Below are positions 51,827 through 60,757 of a stretch of DNA of 64,000 nucleotides, piece after piece. The stretch is taken from contig JAYEFR010000079.1 of assembly GCA_034716155.1 (NCBI GenBank), positions 1 through 64,000 on the forward strand. The letters run 5' to 3'. Source of the DNA: JAGGYK01 sp034716155 (GTDB lineage Bacteria > Desulfobacterota > Desulfomonilia > UBA1062). The first letter of the stretch is position 1. Every line of letters begins with the position of its first letter. The position numbers and the translations under genes are program-made. The notes beneath the pieces are model-generated. The model saw only the letters and a program-made list of their open reading frames with translations. It searched no databases and was not told where the DNA came from.

Positions 51827-52390
51827 ATGAGAGGAAAAGAAAAGGATTATTTTATGGCTCTATACAATGTGGCCAGGGTTATCAATGCATCTTTACAGCC
51901 TTCAGAGGTTTTAGAAGAGATTGCCCAAAGTGTTGTCAAGGCAATGAATGTCAAGGGATGCTCTATCCGTCTTTTGGACTCACGAAAGGAAAAACTCTTT
52001 ATGGGGGCAATTTGCGGACTATCTGAGGACTATATCCGCAAGGGTCCGGTTTTGATAAAAGAAAGCGGCATAGATCAAAAGGCCCTTACGGGAGAGACAA
52101 TCTGGATAAAGGATGCCCAGAAAGACAAAGACTTTCAGTACAGGGCCAAGGCCAAAGATGAGGGGATAAAATCAGTATTAGTTGTTCCCCTCAAGGTGGG
52201 CAAAAAGGTTATCGGTGTATCACGGGTCTACACCTCCAGGGCTCGTGAATTCAGCGACCAAGAAATCCAGTTCTTAGAAGCTGTTGCTAACTTGAGCGCA
52301 ATAGCCCTTGATAATGCCCGACTCCACCAGGCATTGCAGACCAACTACGACCTGTTGTTAGCTCATAAGTACCGTATAGATGATAACTAA
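51827..52390 (+). CDS. GAF domain protein
   Basis: A 187-residue stand-alone GAF domain: VARVINASLQPSEVLEEIAQ, NVKGCSIRLLDSRKEKLFMG, SVLVVPLKVGKKVIGVSRVY and FLEAVANLSAIALDNARLHQ fit the fold from end to end. No catalytic output domain is present, so it is a sensor or binding protein with unknown ligand. AAAGGAG precedes the ATG. It ends 10 bp before the GAPDH start, so the two are probably cotranscribed. Confidence 0.88.
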   Translation: MRGKEKDYFMALYNVARVINASLQPSEVLEEIAQSVVKAMNVKGCSIRLLDSRKEKLFMGAICGLSEDYIRKGPVLIKESGIDQKALTGETIWIKDAQKDKDFQYRAKAKDEGIKSVLVVPLKVGKKVIGVSRVYTSRAREFSDQEIQFLEAVANLSAIALDNARLHQALQTNYDLLLAHKYRIDDN

Positions 52391-52400
52391 AGGAGGGACT

Positions 52401-53411
52401 ATGATTCGCATCGGCATAAACGGGTTTGGCCGTATAGGACGCCAAGTACTAAAGGCCATTCTTGAAAGACACCCCCGATCACTAAACGTAGTAGCCATCA
52501 ACGATCTGTCCGACATAGAGACCAGCGCTCACCTCTTCAAGTACGATACCAACTATGGACGCTTTTCTGGAGATATAACAGTCAAGAAAGATGGTTTCCT
52601 CATCAATGATCACTTCATAAAAAACTTTGCCTTCAGGGACCCGGTTTCCATCCCCTGGGATGAGGAGAAGGTGGACATAGTAATTGAGAGTACAGGCATT
52701 TTCAGGACTGGTTCCGCAGCAATAGCCCACATTGAGGCAGGGGCCAAGAAGGTTATCATTACTGCACCAGCAAAGGATGAAGACCTCACTATTGTCATGG
52801 GGATCAACCACAAGGCATATAACCCCAAAATACACCATATTGTATCTAACGCCTCCTGCACTACCAATTGCCTTGCCCCGCCAGTGCTGGCCATCCACAG
52901 GGCTTTTGGCATAGAAAAAGGCATGATGACGACTGTGCATTCCTATACAACCGATCAGCGGATCTTAGACTTGCCCCATAAGGATCTTCGCAGGGCCAGG
53001 GCTGCGGCTATGAATATCATTCCCACCACCACGGGTGCAGCTAAAGCACTAGCCCTGGTCATCCCGGAACTTGCCGGCCGCCTCGACGGCTATTCATTCA
53101 GGGTGCCTACCCCTACTGTATCTGTGGTGGATCTTGTGGCCCAGCTAGGTAAAAAAACCACAACCGAAGAACTACGAACTGTCTTAAAAAAGGCAGCCCG
53201 CACTACATTCAAGGACATCATGGCCTGTGTTGAAGATCCCCTGGTCTCAATGGATTTCAAAGGCGACCCTCACTCCTCTATTGTGGACATAGAATTTACC
53301 CAGGTCCTCCAGGGCAACATGGCCAAGATTGTGGCCTGGTACGACAACGAGTGGGGCTACTCCTGCCGTGTGGCAGATCTAGCCCAATATATGGGACAAA
53401 AAGGCCTGTAG
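52401..53411 (+). CDS. gap: Glyceraldehyde-3-phosphate dehydrogenase, type I
   Basis: A 336-residue phosphorylating GAPDH. NAD motif INGFGRIGRQ at the N terminus, catalytic cysteine in SNASCTTNCLAP, and YDNEWGYSCRVADL near the end. Converts glyceraldehyde-3-phosphate to 1,3-bisphosphoglycerate. Start at 52401, where AAGGAGGG precedes the ATG; the upstream ATG at 52380 falls inside the GAF gene. No other glycolytic genes are adjacent. Confidence 0.96.
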   Translation: MIRIGINGFGRIGRQVLKAILERHPRSLNVVAINDLSDIETSAHLFKYDTNYGRFSGDITVKKDGFLINDHFIKNFAFRDPVSIPWDEEKVDIVIESTGIFRTGSAAIAHIEAGAKKVIITAPAKDEDLTIVMGINHKAYNPKIHHIVSNASCTTNCLAPPVLAIHRAFGIEKGMMTTVHSYTTDQRILDLPHKDLRRARAAAMNIIPTTTGAAKALALVIPELAGRLDGYSFRVPTPTVSVVDLVAQLGKKTTTEELRTVLKKAARTTFKDIMACVEDPLVSMDFKGDPHSSIVDIEFTQVLQGNMAKIVAWYDNEWGYSCRVADLAQYMGQKGL

Positions 53412-53457
53412 ATATAAGGACTGGTCTCCCAAACATACTCCTTTAATCCTCGGGCGG

Positions 53458-55002
53458 CTATCCTATGATATGGGCTATCTTCTTGTTCAGGGGCTTCATA
53501 ACCTTATATGTTCGCTTATACACGTCATTGTACAGGTCATTGTATATCCTTTGGCTGGATGGAACAGGCTCAAAGGTTTTACCCTTCTTTACCATGGACG
53601 ACACAGCCTGCTCGAAAGAATCGAACATGCCTGTACCCACGGCTGCATCTATAGCTGCACCAAGAGCTGCTATCTCTGATGTGGCCATCCTCGAGGTGGG
53701 CAGGTTGAAGATATCAGCTGCTATCTGAACCGCCACATCACTCTTAGAACCCCCTCCCCCTACCCGTATCTCGTCTAGGGTTATTCCCGTCTTATTATGG
53801 ACAACCTCTAAGAGACGGCGCAGTTCATAGCCTATTCCTTCTAATATAGCCCTGTAGATATGTGCCCTGGTATGGACATCACCAAAGCCTATGACCGAGC
53901 CCTTGGCATATTTATCATAAATCATAGGTGACCAGTATGGCTGGAGCATCAGACCCATAGATCCTGGGGGGATGTCTTTTATCACCTCATCAAATACAGC
54001 TTCAGGGACAATCCCCCTTTTTTGAGCCTCCAAGGCCTCTCTATGTCCAAATTCCTGCTTAAACCATGTGACCATCCAGAAACCCCTAAAGATAAACATC
54101 TCAATGTCCCAGGTATTAGGGAGTGCAGCGGGCCAGGTGAAAAATTTCATGTTTTTCTCTGCAATATACTTCTTTGTAATCACCTCCATGCATGTAGCCG
54201 TCCCAAAGCTTATTACCCCGATGTTTGATTCTATGGCCCCTGCGCCTAAAAGCTCAGACTGCTTATCACCGGCACCTACCACCACAGGAAGCCCCTCGGG
54301 GAGCCCTGTCTGTGAAGATGCCTTTTTGGTGACATGCCCAAGCACGGTATCAGGTGTATAGACGTCAACAAGGTGGTCCCGATCAAGGGCAAAGGCCTCA
54401 TATGCCGGCTGCAAGGAATGCCATTTGAGTTTCTTATAATCAAGGGGCCACAGCCCAGTGACCATACCCACCGAGTCCTTGAACTCCCCTGTTAGCTTGT
54501 TTGCAAACCAGCCTGATATCTGCATGAATTTATAGGTGTTTTTATATATGTCAGGCTCAAACCTCTTAATCCATAAGAACTTCGAATTCTTCCGCACATA
54601 CTTAATGGCATCTGACATCCCTGCTACACCAAAGAGCACCTTGGCCACTAAACCAAGCGGGGGGGGGTCTACCACGGTACGCTGATCCAACCAGATAATA
54701 GCCGGCCGCAAAGGATTACCCTCCTTATCCACAGGGACAAACGTCCCCCGCTGCGTTGTAATCCCGATGCCTGTAATCTCCTCTGGATCAACCGCGATTT
54801 TAGACATGAGTCCATTTGTTACCTGGCAGAGCTTTGCCCAGTAGTCCTCCGGGTTTTGTTCGGCCCACCCCGGCTTCAAGGAAAAGTAGGGCTCATGAGA
54901 GGCCTGCTCTATTGCCAGTTCGTTCCCATCTCTGTCAAACAGGACCGCCCTTACACTTTGTGTCCCGGAATCTATCGCAATTACATAATTTTTTTCTCCC
55001 AT
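53458..55002 (-). CDS. FGGY family carbohydrate kinase
   Basis: A 514-residue sugar/polyol kinase. Phosphate-binding DSGTQSVRAVLFD near the N terminus, GIGITTQRGTFV, WLDQRT, and GGGGSKSDVAVQIAADIFNLP in the C-terminal lobe. The family includes glycerol, xylulose and erythritol-type kinases; the substrate is not readable. Start at 55002, since GGAGGAGG lies just before that ATG. Last gene of the set HAD phosphatase, ADPS-like flavoprotein, DUF362, FGGY. Confidence 0.9.
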   Translation of the reverse strand: MGEKNYVIAIDSGTQSVRAVLFDRDGNELAIEQASHEPYFSLKPGWAEQNPEDYWAKLCQVTNGLMSKIAVDPEEITGIGITTQRGTFVPVDKEGNPLRPAIIWLDQRTVVDPPPLGLVAKVLFGVAGMSDAIKYVRKNSKFLWIKRFEPDIYKNTYKFMQISGWFANKLTGEFKDSVGMVTGLWPLDYKKLKWHSLQPAYEAFALDRDHLVDVYTPDTVLGHVTKKASSQTGLPEGLPVVVGAGDKQSELLGAGAIESNIGVISFGTATCMEVITKKYIAEKNMKFFTWPAALPNTWDIEMFIFRGFWMVTWFKQEFGHREALEAQKRGIVPEAVFDEVIKDIPPGSMGLMLQPYWSPMIYDKYAKGSVIGFGDVHTRAHIYRAILEGIGYELRRLLEVVHNKTGITLDEIRVGGGGSKSDVAVQIAADIFNLPTSRMATSEIAALGAAIDAAVGTGMFDSFEQAVSSMVKKGKTFEPVPSSQRIYNDLYNDVYKRTYKVMKPLNKKIAHIIG

Positions 55003-55048
55003 AGCCTCCTCCATATATAATCCAAAGATATTTTATTGTTCTCATCAT

Positions 55049-56422
55049 CTAGCATTCAGGCTCCCATGTGCTGTCATGAGAGCGATAATAATCAAAGAAT
55101 CTCTTCTTATGTTCCTCAGCCTTTTTGATCAGGGCTTCCTCATCCAGATACCCCATCTGTATGAGAATCTCTTCGATCTTGACCAATGCCTGCTCATACG
55201 GCGGGCACCCTCCAAGAAACCGGTCTATCCCACCAAGCTGCATCTCATTTCTTATCTCCCTTAGATCCCCTCCAGTTGAAAGGGCGCATTCCCCCAGAAA
55301 AAAGGTGTGCTCAATGTCGGTAGATAACTTCGGAGGAATCTTTGGGTCTACGCCAACGATCAGGGAAAACCTCTGAGGCACCTTTGCCAATGTGGCTTCT
55401 ACAATAGCGGTCATTAGCCAGCATGTAGGGCAAGCCCCGCCGATATAGAGATCGATATTCGGGTACACACCGGTGACAATACTCTCGATGGGCTGGGTAA
55501 AGTTGATAGGGAGTTCAAACTTCTTCCTTACCTCAGAGACGGTATTCCCAACCACCTCAATTAAGAAGGGATTTGCAACACCAAGCCCATCATGATTTGC
55601 TATCCGTGTAGTGCCCACGACCATGGGATTATCTATACCCATGCACATGGAGGCTATGGCATCAACGGCTACAGGGTTATCACCTGCCATGATCACCCCC
55701 ATCTCCACAGGATTACCACCCTCACCTGCACCCATTCCTTCCATACCGATAAGCCCGTCAAGTATTACAAGGTCTGGTTTTCTGATCTTGTTGATATCCA
55801 CCATGTGCTGATCCAGATCATCTCTGTGGGAGAAATACCTTCCCTTTTCATCCAGGAGCCCCTGTAGATTCTTGATGGAAAGCGTCACCATAGTCATAGT
55901 ATGAGTCTTCATAGCCGGAATGTTTATAAAATAGTCTGCATCAAGGACAACCTTTGGGTAGTTCACTCTGTGAAGTGCCTTCCCCCCCTTGATATCAACA
56001 ACCACCTTTTCCGCATCTTCTACACCAATCACTTCGCCACCAGCATCTTCTACAGCCCTTTTTACCCCGATCATCCTCATTACCTCAATAGTGCTAAACC
56101 CCCTGGCCATCCCACGGGTCGATCGTGCTGGGTTCACCCTCTTCATCAGTGTGCCCACACTCACACCCTCAATTACAGTAACTCTTGTCGCTCCAGCCCG
56201 CCTTGCAAGCCTTACCACAGAGGCAATTACCCTCCTGTCCACTGAAATTGGTGGAGGATAGGGGGCAAAGAGATTTGGCTTTATAACCACATGATCTCCC
56301 TTTCTTATCCTCTTAGATAGCCCTCCTATAAGATCTACAGAGCTTTTTACCATTGCCTCTATATCAGATGCATTAAGGGGGAATTGCCCCTTAACAATCG
56401 CTACCGCCACCTTTCCGCCCAT
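55049..56422 (-). CDS. DUF362 protein with conserved cysteines
   Basis: A 457-residue DUF362-family protein: VVIKPNLFAPYPP near residue 46, RRAGATRVTVIEG, and the AMKTHTMTMVTLSIKNLQGLL stretch typical of the family. Cysteines in GGACPTCW, GECALSTGG and GGCPPYE suggest a metal or Fe-S site in the C-terminal part. Biochemical role unknown. It lies 12 bp after the ADPS-like gene. It is not LarA (DUF2088). Confidence 0.87.
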   Translation of the reverse strand: MGGKVAVAIVKGQFPLNASDIEAMVKSSVDLIGGLSKRIRKGDHVVIKPNLFAPYPPPISVDRRVIASVVRLARRAGATRVTVIEGVSVGTLMKRVNPARSTRGMARGFSTIEVMRMIGVKRAVEDAGGEVIGVEDAEKVVVDIKGGKALHRVNYPKVVLDADYFINIPAMKTHTMTMVTLSIKNLQGLLDEKGRYFSHRDDLDQHMVDINKIRKPDLVILDGLIGMEGMGAGEGGNPVEMGVIMAGDNPVAVDAIASMCMGIDNPMVVGTTRIANHDGLGVANPFLIEVVGNTVSEVRKKFELPINFTQPIESIVTGVYPNIDLYIGGACPTCWLMTAIVEATLAKVPQRFSLIVGVDPKIPPKLSTDIEHTFFLGECALSTGGDLREIRNEMQLGGIDRFLGGCPPYEQALVKIEEILIQMGYLDEEALIKKAEEHKKRFFDYYRSHDSTWEPEC

Positions 56423-56434
56423 ACGCTTCTCCTT

Positions 56435-58138
56435 CTAGCTGGCCTTAAAGGCCTTTCTCTTTTCGCCTGTAAAATCAAGCCCAAGCGTGCCTCCCGGATT
56501 CATGATGTTATTCGGGTCAAGGTGAGTCTTTATAGCCCTCAACAATCCCATGCTTGTCTCGCCCATATACTCTTCGTACCAGGGTGCCATCATCCTCCCT
56601 ATTCCATGGTGGTGGGATAACCCACCACCATGGTGCTTAATAGCATTGATAATTGAAGTATGGTATTCCACAAAGTCATCGATCTCATCGCCTGGCTTTA
56701 TCCGAGAGATAAATATAAAGTAGAGATTTGACCCGTTTTCATAGGAATGAGATGCATGCACCATACATACGGAATTCGGTCTTGCCTTTACCACCTTTCT
56801 CACCTCAGCCCGCAATCTCGGGATGTCCTCCCAGGTACATGCAGTCTCCAAGGTATCTGTCATGACCTTCATGTCCATCAGCTCTTCCCTTAAGTATGGG
56901 TCATTGTAGCGATGCTTATGCCACGCCTTTACTGCAATGGAACCAAGCGATAGACCCCCATGCCTCCTGGCAATAACCTTTGCCTTTTTCTTGATCAGAC
57001 GTCCCGCATCCTTATCCCCCTCAGTAGATCCCAGCATGAGACATCTCTTCCCATCTTTATAGCCCAGCATTTTAAGCCCCTTGTCTATGGGAGTAGCACT
57101 TATCCCCTCAGTAACAAAGGCGATTGATGTCTCTTCAGGGTCGGAAATGCGAAACATGTGCGGAAGGCCAAACCCACCCTGCATGATCTCACGCATGGAG
57201 GTGACACACTCTTCCCAGTCCTTAAACAAAAAAGAAAAGTATACCCGGTTTTCCGGCTGAAACTTCCATATCTTGAGCGTAGCCTCGGTAAGGACACCCA
57301 GGGTTCCTTCACTGCCCATGACTAAGTGACGCAAATCCGGCCCTGTGGCAGCCCTGGGAAAATCCTTTGTAACAATAAGACCCTTAGGAGTGACAAATCT
57401 CAGCCCCAAAACCATATCTTCTATCTTTCCATAGCCTGTGGAAAGACCGCCTGCCCCCCGGGTAACCACCCATCCCCCAACAGTGGAATACTCAAAGGAC
57501 TGGGGGAAATGCCCGTTGGTATAACCGCCAGGAGAAAGAGGTGTCTTGTAATTATTGAGGTAGTCTTCATAGGCAGGGCCAAATATCCCTGGCTCCACTG
57601 TGACGCTTAAATTTATCTCATTTACCTCCTTTATTCGATTCATGTGTCTGGTAAGATCAAGACTTACCCCGCCTTTTACAGGCTCAAGGCCTCTGGTCAC
57701 GCTCGATCTCCCACCAAATGGGATGAGGGGAATCTTTTTTTCATTGCAGAACTTGACCACTGCTATCACATCTGCTTCATCCCTTGGATATACCACTACA
57801 TCAACTAAGGGTTCTACGTCTTCCAATCTCAACTTGACTATATCAAGGTAGGTAAACCCAACGCTGTGTCTTACCCTCTCGTAATCTGAGGCCTCCACAT
57901 TCTCCTCACCCAGGATCCCCTTCAATGCTGAGATATCGCTTTCTGAAAGGGCTGACTTCCTGTCAATCCCGACCTTATCCAAACCAGGCAAATGGGGGGT
58001 TTTTAAGTCCTCTTTTGTTACCCCCATATTCTCCTTCAAATATTTTATCATCCGCTTCTTTGGTTCCACAAAATGTTTGGGGTCTCCCCATTTCAATATG
58101 GAGCGATATGAGTCTCCATCAAATTTTTTTACTGACAT
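56435..58138 (-). CDS. FAD-linked oxidase, alkyldihydroxyacetonephosphate synthase-like
   Basis: A 567-residue VAO-type flavoprotein. The FAD domain shows IPLIPFGGRSSVTRGLEP, GPDLRHLVMGSEGTLGVLTEA and SPGGYTNGHFPQ; the C-terminal active-site run LSHHHGIGRM matches the HHH of alkyl-DHAP synthase, which makes the ether bond of ether lipids. Simple lactate or glycolate oxidases lack it. Overlaps the HAD gene by ten bases. Bacterial relatives also act outside ether-lipid synthesis, so the reaction is inference. Confidence 0.85.
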   Translation of the reverse strand: MSVKKFDGDSYRSILKWGDPKHFVEPKKRMIKYLKENMGVTKEDLKTPHLPGLDKVGIDRKSALSESDISALKGILGEENVEASDYERVRHSVGFTYLDIVKLRLEDVEPLVDVVVYPRDEADVIAVVKFCNEKKIPLIPFGGRSSVTRGLEPVKGGVSLDLTRHMNRIKEVNEINLSVTVEPGIFGPAYEDYLNNYKTPLSPGGYTNGHFPQSFEYSTVGGWVVTRGAGGLSTGYGKIEDMVLGLRFVTPKGLIVTKDFPRAATGPDLRHLVMGSEGTLGVLTEATLKIWKFQPENRVYFSFLFKDWEECVTSMREIMQGGFGLPHMFRISDPEETSIAFVTEGISATPIDKGLKMLGYKDGKRCLMLGSTEGDKDAGRLIKKKAKVIARRHGGLSLGSIAVKAWHKHRYNDPYLREELMDMKVMTDTLETACTWEDIPRLRAEVRKVVKARPNSVCMVHASHSYENGSNLYFIFISRIKPGDEIDDFVEYHTSIINAIKHHGGGLSHHHGIGRMMAPWYEEYMGETSMGLLRAIKTHLDPNNIMNPGGTLGLDFTGEKRKAFKAS

Positions 58139-58953
58139 ATTTTACTCCTTTTATTAATATTTCTTCTCTTAAGAATTATACTTGCCATCTCAGCAAAACC
58201 AAGACTGCCACTACCTAATGTAATGTATTTGGGTAAAAATTCCATCTTTGTGATAAATCTTTTTATATTAGCCACCCCCACAGATAGAGAAAAGGCTTCA
58301 AACATAGGCTCATCATTAGGTGAATCACCAATAAAGAGAAATTTTTCTTCTGCCTCTTTTTCATCCATACTTAGTCTCTCCTTTATAAAGAGTCTGGTCA
58401 TAGTAAGCTTGTCATAGTCTCCGAACCACCCATTTACGTGTATAGAACTTATCTTATATCTGGCTCCGTGCTCAGAAAAGATATTGCATATCACCTCTAT
58501 CTCCCCATTAGTTAAGGGGACGACATCTTCAGAGAAATCAATGGCAAGATCAAACAGGCGATAGGGCTGATCCGTGGCCACACGCGCCCTTGGAACCTCT
58601 GTTAGTATCTCCTTCTTAATTGCTTCAATCTCTTTTTTTTTCTTTACAATCTCCTCAGGGGGGGAAAAGTATCGATGTAAAAGCCTCCCCTCTTGTTCAT
58701 TATAGTAGAAATAAAAGGCCCCGTTTTCCCCGATGATACCATCCACAGGCCACATACGGGCAATATGATCACACCAGCCTGCAGGACGCCCTGTAATAGG
58801 GACGGTGAAAAGACCTGCCTTATGAAGGGCCCAGAGGGCTGAATAGGCATCTTTTAAAATCTTTCCCTTAAAGGTAACTGTATCGTCAATATCGAAAAAT
58901 ACCCCTCTTACTTTCCGGCATTCTGAAATAGAGATTTCAGAGATCAGCTTCAT
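58129..58953 (-). CDS. HAD-superfamily phosphatase (type IIB)
   Basis: A 274-residue Cof/sucrose-phosphatase-type HAD hydrolase: nucleophile motif FFDIDDTV, second motif PITGRPAGW, and IGDSPNDEPMFEAF with the metal aspartates. Dephosphorylates a small phosphorylated metabolite. Start at 58953: GGAGGG precedes this ATG, whereas the ATG at 59022 has none. First gene of the ADPS-like/DUF362/FGGY run. Confidence 0.88.
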   Translation of the reverse strand: MKLISEISISECRKVRGVFFDIDDTVTFKGKILKDAYSALWALHKAGLFTVPITGRPAGWCDHIARMWPVDGIIGENGAFYFYYNEQEGRLLHRYFSPPEEIVKKKKEIEAIKKEILTEVPRARVATDQPYRLFDLAIDFSEDVVPLTNGEIEVICNIFSEHGARYKISSIHVNGWFGDYDKLTMTRLFIKERLSMDEKEAEEKFLFIGDSPNDEPMFEAFSLSVGVANIKRFITKMEFLPKYITLGSGSLGFAEMASIILKRRNINKRSKICQ

Positions 58954-59189
58954 CTTCCCTCCTAACTCTGCCTGTCTCTTGGAATATTTCTCATTATTAT
59001 AGCTGATCACAAAAAAAGGCAAGCACCATCATTCTTTATAAACGATCATACAACCCGTCATGCCTGCTTAAACAGGCACAACCAAAGATGAAAATAGTGA
59101 ATAGACTTGTCACTTCGCAGTGAATCCTGCGTAATCCCGAACCACAGTAATGGTAGGTTATCTGCTTTTTCGAATCTGAGAAAAAGGCT
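58954..59189. repeat. Gap with partial dispersed repeat (copy G)
   Basis: At 59036-59098, read on the minus strand, CTATTTTCATCTTTGGTTGTG then AGGCATGACGGGTTGTATG is the tail half of the modular repeat; the head is missing. GTGAATAGACTTGT (59096-59109) also occurs after copy D. No gene. Confidence 0.6.
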
Positions 59190-59987
59190 CTAGCGTTTGG
59201 TTTGCACCAGCCTGTTCATCTTGCCGCTTTCAAACCCCTCCAAGTCCAGGGAAACAAACAAGAATCCAATACCTCTTAACTCAGAGAGGATCTCATCTTT
59301 TTTTCTAATGGCCCCCTTTAGATCTTCAACCTCAACCAAGGCAGTATCATATGGAAAGCACCTTACCCTCACCCATTTAAAACCCAGTTCCTTCAAAAAT
59401 GCCTCTGCCCTCTCCACCCTTCTAATCAGCCCTTTATTTAAGCCGAATCCATAAGGGAACCTGGAGCACAGACAGACCGTGGCCGGCTTATCCCATGCTG
59501 GCAGGTCTAGTGCCGAAGAATATTTCCTTATATCCTCCTTTGTCACCTTGAATTCTATAAACGGGTGCCAGATTCCGTCTTCATCTGAGGCCTTAAGCCC
59601 AGGCCTGTAATCATCAAAGTCAGAATAGTTCATACCATCTGCTATTACATCAAATCCATTCCCCTTTGCCCAGCTTGTAACTGTTTTATCCCTTATTTTC
59701 CTGCAGATATAGCACCTGTCTGGCGGGTTATTTACAAACTCTTTATTCCCCAGCTCATTAATATCTATAATCTCCTGGCCAATCCCTATCTTCTCAGCCA
59801 ATTGTTTGGCATCTTTTATATCAGCGCGCTGTACTATTGGAGAATCTATCGTAACGCCAACAGCATCCTCCCCTAAGGCATCATAGGCCAACCTCGCAAG
59901 GAGCGTGCTATCAAGCCCTCCGGAAAACATCACTAATAACCTTTTTTTATCCTTGATCGCTCTTTTTATCCTGCTTAGCCTCTCCAC
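59190..59987 (-). CDS. larE: LarE, ATP-dependent sacrificial sulfur transferase
   Basis: A 265-residue PP-loop enzyme of nickel-pincer nucleotide synthesis. PP-loop FSGGLDSTLLA at about 21-31, VGVTIDSPIV, RCYICRK, and the sulfur-donor region PATVCLCSRFPYG, where the first cysteine aligns with the sacrificial one. The extra cysteine two residues later might relate to Fe-S-type LarE enzymes that are not consumed; this is speculative. GTG start; overlaps larB by 41 bp. Confidence 0.93.
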   Translation of the reverse strand: MERLSRIKRAIKDKKRLLVMFSGGLDSTLLARLAYDALGEDAVGVTIDSPIVQRADIKDAKQLAEKIGIGQEIIDINELGNKEFVNNPPDRCYICRKIRDKTVTSWAKGNGFDVIADGMNYSDFDDYRPGLKASDEDGIWHPFIEFKVTKEDIRKYSSALDLPAWDKPATVCLCSRFPYGFGLNKGLIRRVERAEAFLKELGFKWVRVRCFPYDTALVEVEDLKGAIRKKDEILSELRGIGFLFVSLDLEGFESGKMNRLVQTKR

Positions 59988-60738
59988 CCATACCTCTTTC
60001 TATTGCACGAAGCACTCTGACAGCCCCGGCTGCGGCTCCAACTGTATTACCTATATTCACCACCAAAACCCCGGGGACGCAGGTCTGCAGCATGGTAGTA
60101 AGCGCACCCTTGCCCTCTCCGCCAAATCCATACCCTATTGGCGTTGGCACAGCTATCACTGGCAGATCCGTCATCGATGCTATCAGGGTTGGAAGTACGC
60201 CTTCCATTCCTGCAAATACGATCAGCACATCAGAGTCTTTCACCTTTTTCAGGCTCAGGTGAGGCCTGTGTACCCCGGATGCACCAGTATCATAAGAATT
60301 GATAACCTCTGCCCCAAGTTCCTTCAAGATCAGTGAGCACTCTTTAGCATATGGTATGTCTGATGTCCCAGCAGTGATGACCCCAACAGTGCCAAGGCCT
60401 TCTTGCATATGATCTCTTTTCTTGATTACTATGACTCTTCCAGCCTTTTCCACCTTTAAACCTGAAAATGCCTCCTCTAATTTATTCCCCCCTTCATGAT
60501 CGATGTTTGAGATAAATACAATATCGTTTTTCTCCAGGACCTTCTCAGTGATCACCAGCAGGTGTTCTATTGTCTTTCCCTGGGCGAAGATCACCTCTGG
60601 AAACCCAATGCGGTTACCCCTGTGCAGGTCTAATAGAAAATCCTCGCCTTCTTCATAGAATAGTCTTAAAATTCTTTCTTCTGCCTCTTGCCCGCTCAAT
60701 CTCCCCCTTTTATATAATTCAAGGGTTTCTTTAAGCAT
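59947..60738 (-). CDS. larB: LarB, pyridinium-3,5-biscarboxylic acid mononucleotide synthase
   Basis: A 263-residue LarB. It carboxylates nicotinic acid adenine dinucleotide in the first step of the nickel-pincer cofactor. The C-terminal half resembles PurE: VITAGTSDIPYAKE, DTGASGVHR, VFAGMEGVLPTLIASMTDLPVIAVPTP. The N-terminal part has the family's RIGFPEVIFAQGK. Between larC and larE. Confidence 0.94.
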   Translation of the reverse strand: MLKETLELYKRGRLSGQEAEERILRLFYEEGEDFLLDLHRGNRIGFPEVIFAQGKTIEHLLVITEKVLEKNDIVFISNIDHEGGNKLEEAFSGLKVEKAGRVIVIKKRDHMQEGLGTVGVITAGTSDIPYAKECSLILKELGAEVINSYDTGASGVHRPHLSLKKVKDSDVLIVFAGMEGVLPTLIASMTDLPVIAVPTPIGYGFGGEGKGALTTMLQTCVPGVLVVNIGNTVGAAAGAVRVLRAIERGMGGEAKQDKKSDQG

Positions 60739-60757
60739 CTTCTTTCCCCCATGCCTT

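Noticed and set aside
55049..56422. DUF362 gene as a possible LarA
   Set aside because: LarA belongs to DUF2088 and has different histidine-lysine motifs; this sequence has the DUF362 pattern.
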